Assembly: GCA_025350665.1 (NCBI GenBank)
Contig: JANXXJ010000138.1
Coordinates: forward strand, 1 to 42,950
Reading direction: 5' to 3'
Source: Gemmatimonadota bacterium
Lineage (GTDB): Bacteria > Gemmatimonadota > Gemmatimonadetes > Gemmatimonadales > GWC2-71-9
Length of the DNA: 42,950 bases
The notes under the pieces are model-generated. The model had not been told where the DNA came from and did no database searches. It saw nothing but the letters and a program-made list of their open reading frames with translations. The position numbers and the translations under genes were made by a program. Numbering within the stretch: position 1 is the stretch's first letter; each line of letters begins with the position of its first letter. This document shows, piece after piece, positions 17,752-27,148 of this stretch.

Positions 17752-19824
17752 ATGCGGGCGATGCGATTCGGAGCGTACTTCACCCTGGCGGCCGTCGTGA
17801 TGCCGCAGGGACCGACCCTGGCCCAGCAGGCCAGGCAGACCCTGGCCGTGGCGGACTTTCTCGACCTCGAGCAGGTCGGGAGCCCGCAGATTTCGCCCGA
17901 TGGAAAGACGGTTCTCTATTCCCGGGGCTTTGTCGACAAGGTCAACGACGCCTGGACCGGCGCCATCTGGCAGATGAATGCCGATGGGACCAGGAATCGG
18001 TTTCTGGTCAAGGGTGGCGGCGCGGTGTGGTCCCCGGACGGGACCCGGATCGCCTACGTGGCGGCGTCGGAGAATCCCAAGGGCGCCCAGATATTTGTCC
18101 GGTACATGGATGCGGAAGGTGCCACAACCCAGATCACCCGACTGACGGAGGCGCCGGGCAACATCACCTGGTCGCCGGACGGGAAGTGGATTTCGTTCAC
18201 GGGCTTTGTCCCGAAGCAGAGTGACTGGGCGATCGACATGCCAGCCCCGCCCCCGAACGCCAAGTGGACCCCGGCACCGCGGGTCGCGGACCGGCTCCAT
18301 TACCGGGCTGACCGGAAGGGCTACACCGATCCCGGCTTCACCCATCTCTTCGTGGTGCCCGCCGACGGCGGCTCGCCCCGGCAGCTGACCAGTGGCGACT
18401 GGAGTGTGGGCGCCGCGTTTGACGGCATGGTGGTGGGCGGGGCTCACAGCTGGACGCCGGACGGCAGGACCATCCTGTTCGACGGGTTGGCGGAACCAAC
18501 CGCGGACCGGACCTTCCTCGAGTCGTACATCTATGCGGTGGACGTGGCGACCACTGCGATGAAGAAACTGACCACTACGAAGGGCTTCTGGTCGGGGCCC
18601 AAGGTGTCTCCTGACGGCCGCCTGGTGGCGTACGCGGGCCGGGAATTTCTACCGGTGGTGTGGCAGACCTCCGATCTCTATGTGATGAACGTTGACGGGT
18701 CGGGCAGCCGGGATCTGACCCGGTCGATTGATCGTGAGATGGGCGGCCTGGGGGGCGCCGGTGCAATCTGGGCGCCGGACGGAACCGGTCTCTACATCTC
18801 TCCGCAGGACCGTGGGACCGAGAATATCTCGTTCCTTCCGCTGAGCGGCGCACCGCGCCCGGTCACGACCGGCAATCAGATGTTGTCGCTGTCGAGCGTG
18901 GCACGAAACGGCGACATGGTCGGCGTCCGATCGAGCTTCCAGGCGCCGGGCGATGTGGTCCGGATCACCAGTGACAAGAAGGCCGGCGTTCAGGTCACCC
19001 AGCTGACCCAGGTGAACGAGGATCTCCTTCAGGGCAAGAAGCTCGCGACGGCTGAGGAGATCTGGTACCCGTCCACCGGCGGGGCCAAAATCCAGGGGTG
19101 GATCGTCAAGCCGCCCTTCTTTGATCCGGCCAAGAAGTATCCGATGCTCCTCGAAATTCACGGTGGTCCGCAGGGGATGTACGGGGTGGGCTTCGACATG
19201 ATGTGGCAGACCTTCGCGGCCAGCGGCTATGTGGTGCTGTACCTGAACCCGCGGGGTTCGACCGGCTACGGCGACGCCTTCGTCCGGACGATCGAAAAAT
19301 CCTACCCGGGTCCCGACTACGATGACCTGATGGCCGGTGTCGATACCGTGCTGGGCCGAGGCTATGTCGATTCGAAGCAGCTGTATGTGTCGGGGTGCAG
19401 TGGCGGCGGCGCGCTGTCGAGCTGGATGATCGGCCATACCAACCGGTTCGCGGCCGCGGCGGTGCGCTGTCCGGTAACCAGCTGGACCGGGATGGCCGGC
19501 AACGCCGACGTGCCGTATTTCGCCTACGCGTTCTTCGACAAGCCGTTCTGGGAGGACCCGATGCAGTGGTGGAAGCAGTCGAGTCTGGCGTACGTGGGCA
19601 ACGTCACCACGCCCACCCTGCTGATGACCGGCGTGCTCGACATGCGCACTCCGATGCCGCAGACCGAGGAGTTCTACGCGGCGCTCAAGGTCCGCGGCAT
19701 CCCGACCAAGCTGCTGCGGTTCGAGAATGAGTGGCACGGGACCGAGTCCGTGCCGTCCAACTGGATGCGGACCATGCTGTACATGATGAGCTGGTTCAAG
19801 CAGTACACCAAGCCGTCGGCGTGA
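17752..19824 (+). CDS. S9 family peptidase (acylaminoacyl-peptidase/DPP-like), secreted
   Basis: Signal peptide, WD40-like SPDG repeats, nucleophile elbow GCSGGG, Asp in GVLDMRTPMPQ, His in ENEWHGTE. Confidence 0.92.
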   Translation: MRAMRFGAYFTLAAVVMPQGPTLAQQARQTLAVADFLDLEQVGSPQISPDGKTVLYSRGFVDKVNDAWTGAIWQMNADGTRNRFLVKGGGAVWSPDGTRIAYVAASENPKGAQIFVRYMDAEGATTQITRLTEAPGNITWSPDGKWISFTGFVPKQSDWAIDMPAPPPNAKWTPAPRVADRLHYRADRKGYTDPGFTHLFVVPADGGSPRQLTSGDWSVGAAFDGMVVGGAHSWTPDGRTILFDGLAEPTADRTFLESYIYAVDVATTAMKKLTTTKGFWSGPKVSPDGRLVAYAGREFLPVVWQTSDLYVMNVDGSGSRDLTRSIDREMGGLGGAGAIWAPDGTGLYISPQDRGTENISFLPLSGAPRPVTTGNQMLSLSSVARNGDMVGVRSSFQAPGDVVRITSDKKAGVQVTQLTQVNEDLLQGKKLATAEEIWYPSTGGAKIQGWIVKPPFFDPAKKYPMLLEIHGGPQGMYGVGFDMMWQTFAASGYVVLYLNPRGSTGYGDAFVRTIEKSYPGPDYDDLMAGVDTVLGRGYVDSKQLYVSGCSGGGALSSWMIGHTNRFAAAAVRCPVTSWTGMAGNADVPYFAYAFFDKPFWEDPMQWWKQSSLAYVGNVTTPTLLMTGVLDMRTPMPQTEEFYAALKVRGIPTKLLRFENEWHGTESVPSNWMRTMLYMMSWFKQYTKPSA

Positions 19825-20942
19825 CCGAAGGCGGCGGGGCGAGGCCTGAGCCGAGGTACCTGACGCTCGACGTGCTGCGGGGGATCACCGTGGCGCTGAT
19901 GATCGTGGTCAATTCGCCGGGTAACTACCAGACGACCTTCGCCCCGCTGCGGCACGCTCGCTGGCATGGCTTCACCCCGACCGACTGGGTCTTTCCGACC
20001 TTCATGTTCGTGGTCGGGGTGTCGCTCAGCCTCACGCTCGGACAGTATCAGACCGACCGGGCCCTGCTGGCCAAGGTGTTTCGCCGGACGGCGATCATCT
20101 TCCTGCTGGGCTACCTGATGTACTGGTTTCCCTTCGTCCATCGGGAGGCCGGCGGCTGGGTCGCCAATCCGATCGCCGAGACCCGGATCTTCGGTGTGCT
20201 GCAGCGGATCGCGCTGGGCTACGGCCTGGCGGCGCTGATCATCCGGTACGGCAAGGACCGAGGCGCCATTGTGTTCAGCGTCGTGGCCCTGGTCGGCTAC
20301 TGGGGGATTCTCACCTGGTTCGGGGACCTGACCCTCACCGGCAATGCCGTCGTCCGCCTCGACCGTGCGGTGATGGGCGATGCGCACCTCTACCATGGCG
20401 AGGGCCTCGCCTTCGATCCCGAGGGGATCCTGAGCACGCTCCCCGCGATCGTCAACACGATCGGCGGCTATTTCGCGGGCCGGTTCGTCCGGCAGCGGGG
20501 CGCGAGTTGGGAGACCATCGGCCGGCTGATGATTCCAGGCGTGCTGCTGGTCGGGGCCGCGCTGGCGTGGAACCCGTCCTTCCCGATCAACAAGAAATTG
20601 TGGACTAGTCCGTTCGTGCTGGTGACGATCGGGCTCGATCTGCTGGCGTTGGCGCTGCTGATCTTCTGGATCGACCTCAAGGGGTGGCGGCGGTGGACCC
20701 GATTCTTCGAGGTGCTCGGCGCGAACACGCTGGTGGTCTATTTGGTTTCCGAACTCGGGGTGACGCTGTTGTACACCTTCCGAACCGGGAACCGGTCTCT
20801 GTACGAGGCGATCTACTGGACTGTCTTTCAGCCGGTGGCCGGCGGCTACCTGGGATCGCTGCTGTTCGCGCTGGCGTGGCTGGGCGTCTGCTGGATGGTG
20901 GGCTTCGCGCTCGACCGCCGCGGGATCCATCTCCGGGCATGA
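19821..20942 (+). CDS. Heparan-alpha-glucosaminide N-acetyltransferase-like membrane acyltransferase (DUF5009/COG4299-type)
   Basis: RYLTLDVLRGITVALMIVVNSPGNY and HARWHGFTPTDWVFPTFMFVVG; multiple TMs; GTG start overlaps the upstream stop (GTGA). Confidence 0.85.
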   Translation: MTEGGGARPEPRYLTLDVLRGITVALMIVVNSPGNYQTTFAPLRHARWHGFTPTDWVFPTFMFVVGVSLSLTLGQYQTDRALLAKVFRRTAIIFLLGYLMYWFPFVHREAGGWVANPIAETRIFGVLQRIALGYGLAALIIRYGKDRGAIVFSVVALVGYWGILTWFGDLTLTGNAVVRLDRAVMGDAHLYHGEGLAFDPEGILSTLPAIVNTIGGYFAGRFVRQRGASWETIGRLMIPGVLLVGAALAWNPSFPINKKLWTSPFVLVTIGLDLLALALLIFWIDLKGWRRWTRFFEVLGANTLVVYLVSELGVTLLYTFRTGNRSLYEAIYWTVFQPVAGGYLGSLLFALAWLGVCWMVGFALDRRGIHLRA

Positions 20943-23053
20943 AGCAAGACGTGGAGGCGATGACCATGATGACCGAAACCCGCTCGACCATGAGATTCAA
21001 CTGGAGGTTGCAGATGCGAGCCGTATTCCGCTTGGTGTTGTGGAGCACGCTGATGGCCGGGCCGGCCGTGGCGCAGGGAAAACTTCAGCCCATGGACGTG
21101 TTCAATCTCGAATACGCTCACAGTCCCCAGATTTCGCCGGACGGGCAGTGGGTCGTGTACGCGCGCGAATCCTTCGACGTGATGACCGACCGGTCGTATT
21201 CGAACCTGTGGCTGGTCCGGGCGGACGGGACCGACCAGCGGCCGCTCACCACGGGCAAGTACCTCGACCGCGAGCCGCGCTGGTCGCCGGACGGGAAGCG
21301 CCTGGCCTATGTCTCGAACCGCGACGGATCGCCGCAGATCTACGTCCGGTGGATGGACAACAGCCAGACCTATCCGATCACCCACGTTCAGGAGCCGCCC
21401 TCGGGCATCAGCTGGTCGCCGGACGGCTCGATGCTGGCGTTCACCAAGCTGGTGCCGGCGCCGGCGCTCACGATCGGGAACCAGCCGGCGCCGCCACCCG
21501 GCGCGCAGTGGGCCCCGCCCGCCAAGTACACCGACAAACTGGTGTTCCGGTTCGACGGGGTGGGCGAACTCCCGACCGGATTCACCCACATCTTCGTAGT
21601 GCCGTCCGAAGGCGGCACGGCGCGTCAGCTCAGCAACGGAAACTTCAACTACGGCGCGGCCGGGTTCGGCGCGACCCCGGCCGCGTGGGCCCCGGACGGC
21701 CAGGCGCTGGTGGTGGCGGCGAGGCGCCGGGCCGACGCCGAACTCCGGATGCTCGAAAACGACCTCTTCGAGATCTCGGTGAAGGACGGAACGACCCGCC
21801 AGTTGACTGACCGGATCGGGCCGGACACCGATCCCGCGATGTCCCCCGATGGGAAACTGATCGCCTATACCGGGTACGACGACCGGAAGGTCGGGTACCA
21901 GAACACGCTGCTCTGGCTGATGAACCGGGACGGCACCGGGAAACGGGCCGTGTCGACCAAACTCGACAACAGCGTGGGCGACCCGGTGTGGTCGGCGGAC
22001 GGCAAGTCGATCTATCTGCAGTTCGACGAGCATGGCAACACCAGGGTGGCCCTGATGGCGCTCGACGGCAGCTACAAGGTCGTCGCCAAGGATCTCGGCA
22101 CCGGCGGTTCGGCCTACGGCGGCGGGACCTACTCCGTGGCTCGGGACGGCAGCCTGGCGCTCACGGTGAGTACGCCCTCCATTCCGGGGGACATCGCCAC
22201 CGTGCGGCTTGGCGTCCAGAAGACGATCACCGGCATCAACGCGGACGTGCTGGGCGACAAGACGATCGGCCAGGTCGAGGAGATCTGGTGGAATTCGAGC
22301 AAAGACCAGCGAAAGATCGAGGGCTGGATCATCAAGCCGCCGGGGTTCGATCCGGCCAAGAAGTATCCCTTCATCATCGAGATTCACGGCGGCCCGTTCG
22401 CCAATTACGGCGATCGCTTCGACGTCGAAAAGCAGCTGATGGCGGCGGCCGGCTATGTCGTGCTCTACACCAATCCCCGCGGCAGCACGAGTTACGGCGA
22501 AGAATTCGGTAACCTGATTCACCACGCCTATCCAGGAGATGATTTCTACGATCTCAATTCGGGCGTCGATGCGGTGATCGCCAAGGGGTACGTGGACGAC
22601 AAGAATCTGTTCGTCACCGGCGGGAGCGGGGGCGGCGTACTCACGGCGTGGATGATCGGCCACACCACGCGGTTCCGGGCGGCGCTGGCGTTCTATCCGG
22701 TCATCAACTGGTACTCGTTCTCGCTGACCGCCGACATGGCGCCGATGTCGGTGTCGAACTGGTTCCCCGGTTTCCCGTGGGACAATCTCCAGAACTACGA
22801 GTCGCGCTCGCTCCTGTCGGTGGTCAAGAATGTGAAGACGCCGACCCTGATCATGACCGGCGAGGAAGATTTCCGGACGCCGATGTCGGAATCGGAGCAA
22901 TATTACAAGGCCCTCAAGATGCTGGGCGTCGAGACCGTACTGGTGCGGGTGCCCGGTGAGTCGCACGGGATCAGGAATCGTCCCAGCCACTGGATGGGCA
23001 AGATGACGACGCTGACCGGCTGGTTCGACCAGCACCGGACCCAGACGCCGTAA
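20939..23053 (+). CDS. S9 family peptidase, secreted
   Basis: ATG overlaps the upstream TGA; SPDG propeller repeats; GGSGGG elbow, GEEDFRTPMSESEQ, GESHGIRNRPSHW. Confidence 0.9.
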   Translation: MKQDVEAMTMMTETRSTMRFNWRLQMRAVFRLVLWSTLMAGPAVAQGKLQPMDVFNLEYAHSPQISPDGQWVVYARESFDVMTDRSYSNLWLVRADGTDQRPLTTGKYLDREPRWSPDGKRLAYVSNRDGSPQIYVRWMDNSQTYPITHVQEPPSGISWSPDGSMLAFTKLVPAPALTIGNQPAPPPGAQWAPPAKYTDKLVFRFDGVGELPTGFTHIFVVPSEGGTARQLSNGNFNYGAAGFGATPAAWAPDGQALVVAARRRADAELRMLENDLFEISVKDGTTRQLTDRIGPDTDPAMSPDGKLIAYTGYDDRKVGYQNTLLWLMNRDGTGKRAVSTKLDNSVGDPVWSADGKSIYLQFDEHGNTRVALMALDGSYKVVAKDLGTGGSAYGGGTYSVARDGSLALTVSTPSIPGDIATVRLGVQKTITGINADVLGDKTIGQVEEIWWNSSKDQRKIEGWIIKPPGFDPAKKYPFIIEIHGGPFANYGDRFDVEKQLMAAAGYVVLYTNPRGSTSYGEEFGNLIHHAYPGDDFYDLNSGVDAVIAKGYVDDKNLFVTGGSGGGVLTAWMIGHTTRFRAALAFYPVINWYSFSLTADMAPMSVSNWFPGFPWDNLQNYESRSLLSVVKNVKTPTLIMTGEEDFRTPMSESEQYYKALKMLGVETVLVRVPGESHGIRNRPSHWMGKMTTLTGWFDQHRTQTP

Positions 23054-23116
23054 GGGGAACACGGAAGGCGGGTGTCTCTAATCGAACATCCGCCTTCATC
23101 GATTCACTGAGGATTC

Positions 23117-23608
23117 ATGCTCGAGTCACTGAACGATTTTCTGTCGCCGTGGGCCAGCTACTACGGCGATCATACCTGGCTGTCGAACGCCGTCACGTTT
23201 CTTCATCTGGCCGGCCTGCTGTGGGGCGGTGGCCGAGCGGTCACCGCCGACCTGGTGACGCTCCGGTCGCGCGGGTTCGACGAGTTCCAGAGCGCCGGCC
23301 ACCTCAAATTTCTGAAGGCGAGCCATCGGGACGTGTTGATCGGCCTGACCGTGGCGACGATCTCCGGTCTCCTGATGTTCACGTCGGATTTTGATCATTT
23401 CCTCAAGGCCCCGATCTACTGGGCCAAGATCGCGGGGGTCGTCGTCCTTCTGGGCAACGGCATCTTCCTCAAACGGGCCGAGGTCGGTCTCGAACTGGGA
23501 GGCTCGTCCGGTTCGACCGCCTTCGGCATGGCAAAGCGACACGCCGCGGCTTCGCTCTTCCTCTGGTTCGCGACGACGCTGCTGGGACAGTTGGCGACCA
23601 CCGCTTGA
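23117..23608 (+). CDS. Small membrane protein of unknown function
   Basis: 163 aa, about 4 predicted hydrophobic segments, AVTFLHLAGLLWGGGRAVTADL; plausible ATG and spacing. Confidence 0.65.
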   Translation: MLESLNDFLSPWASYYGDHTWLSNAVTFLHLAGLLWGGGRAVTADLVTLRSRGFDEFQSAGHLKFLKASHRDVLIGLTVATISGLLMFTSDFDHFLKAPIYWAKIAGVVVLLGNGIFLKRAEVGLELGGSSGSTAFGMAKRHAAASLFLWFATTLLGQLATTA

Positions 23609-23763
23609 TCCCTCAGGCCCCGGTCAGGCCATAGAGTACCTGCCGGACCAGGTAGAATGCGACCCGGAACCCCACCGTCGCGCCGGTCTGACCGGTTTGT
23701 TTCGCGGTTGCCGGAGGTCCGGGTTCGCGCTATCGTCAGGCACCGCCTTCCCAGTGAGGTCCC

Positions 23764-25806
23764 ATGTCGTACCGCCATCTGACGACGGCCTTGTTTGTCT
23801 GCGTTCCCCTGATTGCCGCGGCACAGGTCAAGCCGGCCGACACCCTGTTCACGGTCGAGCGGTATCTCGACTTCGAGACGGCCGGATCGCCCCGGATCGC
23901 CCCGGACGGGAACCTGGTGGTGTTCGTCCGCCGGACGGTGGACCGGATGAAGGACAGCTGGGAGAACAGCATCTGGGCCATGAACGCCGATGGCTCGAAT
24001 CTCCGCTTCCTCGTGAAAGGTGCCGATCCGGCCTGGTCGCCGGACGGCACGCGGATCGCTTATCTCGCTCCGGGCGAACCGGCCGGGAATCAGATCTTCG
24101 TCCGCACGATGGACGCCGAAGGGGCGATCACCCAGGTCACCCGGGTCGAGCAGCCACCGTCCGACGTCAAATGGTCGCCCGACGGGCTCTGGCTGGGTTT
24201 CGCGATGGTGGTGCCGAGCGGGCCGGAGTGGAAGGTAGCGCTGCCGCAGCCGCCGGCGGGGGCAACCTGGACGAAGGCGCCGCGTCTGGTCGAGAAGCTC
24301 CACGCCAAGGCGGACGGGCGGGGATGGCTGGTGCCGGGGTACACCCATCTCTTTACCGTAACCGCCACCGGGGGGACGCCGCGGCAGATCACGTCGGGCG
24401 ACTGGAATGTCGGGGCGCGGGGGACCGGGTTGCCGGGACCGGTGGGGTGGGACTGGATGCCCGACGGCCGGAGCGTGCTGGTGGACGGGAACGATGAGCC
24501 TAACGCCGAGCTGCTGCGCCAGGTGTCCAGCATCTATCAGGTCGATCTCGAGACCCTGAGCCGGCGAACGCTGACGACGACCCGGGGCTTCTGGACCCGG
24601 CCCGCGGTTTCCCCCGACGGAAAGACCCTCGCGTTCCTTGGGTTTGCGTTCACGCGCCAGACCTACAAAGTGGCGGACCTCTATCTGATGCCCATGACCG
24701 GCGGGGCGCCGGTGCTCCGGAGCCAGGGGTTCGACCGGGCACCGGCGCAGCTGATCTGGGCTCCCGACAACTCGGGCCTCTACTTCACGGCCGAAGACCG
24801 GGGCACGTCGAATCTTCACTTCGCTCCGGTCACGGGCCCGATCCGGCAACTCACGACCGGCACCCACATGGTGACCGGGCCATCGATTTCGCGGAAGAGC
24901 CTCGCGGTCGCGGTCCGGACCCACTTTGCCGCGCCGCCCGACGTGATCCGGATCGATCTCAAGAAGCCGTCGCAGATCGTCCAGCTCACCCACGTGAACG
25001 ACGATCTCCTCGCCGGCACCCGGCTCGGCGAGGTCGAGGAGATCTGGTACCGCTCGACCGGGGGCGCCCAAGTCCAGGGGTGGATCGTCAAGCCGCCGTT
25101 CTTCACGCCGGACCGGAAGTGGCCGCTGATCCTCGAGATTCACGGCGGTCCCCACGGCATGTACAACGTGGGGTTCGATCCGATGTATCAGAACTTCGCC
25201 GCGATGGGCTACGTCACGCTTTACACCAACCCGCGCGGCAGCACCGGGTACGGCACCGACTTCGGCAACGCGATCGACAAGAACTATCCGGGCGTGGACT
25301 ACGAAGACCTGATGGCTGGGGTCGACAGCGTGGTCGGCCGCGGGTACGTCGACACCAAACAGATGTTCGTCACCGGGTGCAGCGGGGGCGGCGTGCTGTC
25401 GAGCTGGGTGATCGCCCATACCGACCGGTTCGCCGCGGCAGCGGTGCGCTGTCCGGTGACCGACTGGATCAGTTTCTCAGGGACCAGCGACATTCCGCTG
25501 TTCGGCTTCAACTGGTTCGAGAAGCCCTACTGGGAGGATCCGATGCCGTGGCTCGAGCATTCCACCCTGTATCACGTCGGCAAGGTGAACACGCCGACCT
25601 TGCTGATGACGGGGGAGCTCGATTTGCGGACGCCGATGGGCCAGACCGACCAGTACTTCGCCGCCTTGAAGCTCCGCGGCGTACCAACCGCGGAGGTCCG
25701 GTTCGAGGGCGAGTACCACGGGACCGGGTCCAAGCCCTCGAACTGGATGCGGACCCAGGTCTACATGATGGAGTGGTTCCGGCGCTGGTCCGGTCAGCGG
25801 CGGTAG
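23764..25806 (+). CDS. S9 family peptidase, secreted; close paralogue of 17752-19824
   Basis: Same architecture; GCSGGGVLSSWVIAHTDRFAAAAVRCPVTDW vs GCSGGGALSSWMIGHTNRFAAAAVRCPVTSW. Confidence 0.92.
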   Translation: MSYRHLTTALFVCVPLIAAAQVKPADTLFTVERYLDFETAGSPRIAPDGNLVVFVRRTVDRMKDSWENSIWAMNADGSNLRFLVKGADPAWSPDGTRIAYLAPGEPAGNQIFVRTMDAEGAITQVTRVEQPPSDVKWSPDGLWLGFAMVVPSGPEWKVALPQPPAGATWTKAPRLVEKLHAKADGRGWLVPGYTHLFTVTATGGTPRQITSGDWNVGARGTGLPGPVGWDWMPDGRSVLVDGNDEPNAELLRQVSSIYQVDLETLSRRTLTTTRGFWTRPAVSPDGKTLAFLGFAFTRQTYKVADLYLMPMTGGAPVLRSQGFDRAPAQLIWAPDNSGLYFTAEDRGTSNLHFAPVTGPIRQLTTGTHMVTGPSISRKSLAVAVRTHFAAPPDVIRIDLKKPSQIVQLTHVNDDLLAGTRLGEVEEIWYRSTGGAQVQGWIVKPPFFTPDRKWPLILEIHGGPHGMYNVGFDPMYQNFAAMGYVTLYTNPRGSTGYGTDFGNAIDKNYPGVDYEDLMAGVDSVVGRGYVDTKQMFVTGCSGGGVLSSWVIAHTDRFAAAAVRCPVTDWISFSGTSDIPLFGFNWFEKPYWEDPMPWLEHSTLYHVGKVNTPTLLMTGELDLRTPMGQTDQYFAALKLRGVPTAEVRFEGEYHGTGSKPSNWMRTQVYMMEWFRRWSGQRR

Positions 25807-26960
25807 CGTTCGACGTACTGGAGGTCGTCGTCGTCGGTGCGGACGACATAGACGGTGCCTTTGCCGAACCCGCGGACCACGCTCCTCGGGTTCAGCGTCA
25901 CTTTGCGGACCAGTTTGCCGGCCCGGTCGAACACATCGTACAGTGGATTCTTCGTGCCCGCCGTCTGGGTCCGCTCGACCCAGACTTCGCCCTCGGGGGA
26001 GACGACCACCGAGTTGTTGCCGTAGAACGGCGGTTTGGTGTCGGCGAATTCGGGGGCCGGGAGCTGTGGCCCCCCACCTCCTGAGGGCGGTGGGCTGGCC
26101 CGTCCGCCGCCCGGTCCTCCGATCGTGACCAACATCGGCCGTTGCTTCTTCTGGGCTTCGATCACGTCCGTCTTGTCACTCTGGGTCACCGGGAGCGGGG
26201 TGTACGGTTGGATCGGCCCAGCCGCCGGGGCGCCGCCCTTGGGGCCGTACCACACGACCCGGTACGGCGAGTGCATCACCCGCGCGACCGATCCGTCTTC
26301 GGCGACGCCCCAATGTTCCTCCGGCGTGAACATTTTGGCGCCGCCGATCCGGAACATGACCCGACCGCCGCCGCCCCCGCCCGAGATGTTGCCCTTCGCC
26401 ATCACGACCCACGCCGTGGTATCCATCGAGGCCTTGACCCCATCCCAGCGGAGAATCGCGAGGGAATCCGGCGGCGGCGATCCCGGTCCGGATCCGGGGC
26501 TGAAGGGTGGGCTCTGGAAGTAGAGGTGGCCGTTCTGGTCGGCGCCGCCGCCGCCGGGCATCATGGCGATGAATCCCCCGCCGCCGCTTCCCGGGAGCGG
26601 TACGGTGCGCACCGGCTTGCCGGCCGCGTCGATGACCAGGAAGCGGCGGCCGAGCATGTCGTTGAGCCAGGTCTCACCCTTCGGCATTGGATAGAGAGCG
26701 GCGGGCATGGCGTACTCGGTGGGTCCCTGGCCCTCGCGGCCGACCTTCTCCGATTTGCCTGAGGCAAAATCGATCATCTGGACCACCTTGTCCTGGAGGT
26801 CCGATACCAGAACCTTGCCGTTGGCCATCTCGTTGATGCCGAAAATTCTCGTGAACGGATCGGGGAACTGGGCTTCCGGCTTGACCAGCGTCACGATCGC
26901 CTGGGCTCGGCTCACGCAGGGTGTCAGCGCAAGCAACAGGGTGAACGCGTAGGTTCGCAT
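25794..26960 (-). CDS. Secreted beta-propeller (NHL/6-bladed type) protein with Gly/Pro-rich inserts
   Basis: Signal peptide from ATG 26960 (MRTYAFTLLLALTPCVSRAQ); GKVLVSDLQDKVVQMIDFASGKSEKVGREGQGPTEY; VFDRAGKLVRKVTL. Confidence 0.75.
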   Translation of the reverse strand: MRTYAFTLLLALTPCVSRAQAIVTLVKPEAQFPDPFTRIFGINEMANGKVLVSDLQDKVVQMIDFASGKSEKVGREGQGPTEYAMPAALYPMPKGETWLNDMLGRRFLVIDAAGKPVRTVPLPGSGGGGFIAMMPGGGGADQNGHLYFQSPPFSPGSGPGSPPPDSLAILRWDGVKASMDTTAWVVMAKGNISGGGGGGRVMFRIGGAKMFTPEEHWGVAEDGSVARVMHSPYRVVWYGPKGGAPAAGPIQPYTPLPVTQSDKTDVIEAQKKQRPMLVTIGGPGGGRASPPPSGGGGPQLPAPEFADTKPPFYGNNSVVVSPEGEVWVERTQTAGTKNPLYDVFDRAGKLVRKVTLNPRSVVRGFGKGTVYVVRTDDDDLQYVERYRR

Positions 26961-27047
26961 CGAGTTCTGGATCCTTCTCGGGTTGGATGGGGTCGCCAGG
27001 GGCGACCGCATCGAGGATGCGCGGACGGTATGGTTCGTCGCGGTGGC

Positions 27048-27117
27048 TATCGGGCCGGCCAGCGGTAGCGTTCGACGTGCATCAGGTCGTCCGGGTCTCC
27101 AAGGAGGAAACATCGCC
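27048..27117 (-). pseudogene. C-terminal ghost of a paralogous beta-propeller protein
   Basis: Minus-strand reading GRCFLLGDPDDLMHVERYRWPAR* aligns with GTVYVVRTDDDDLQYVERYRR* of the gene at 25794; DNA shares the exact 15-mer GGTAGCGTTCGACGT. Confidence 0.55.
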
Positions 27118-27148
27118 CGCCCGTGATGCCGCCGCTAGTTTTCGCCCG

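Noticed and set aside
20846-23062. 738-aa minus-strand ORF opposite the S9 peptidase gene
   Set aside because: Mirror-frame artefact of high-GC codon usage; low-complexity Arg/Asp/His-rich translation, no family motifs, and the plus strand encodes a clear S9 peptidase.
23416-25419. 667-aa minus-strand ORF opposite the third S9 gene
   Set aside because: Same artefact; antisense of a well-supported peptidase.
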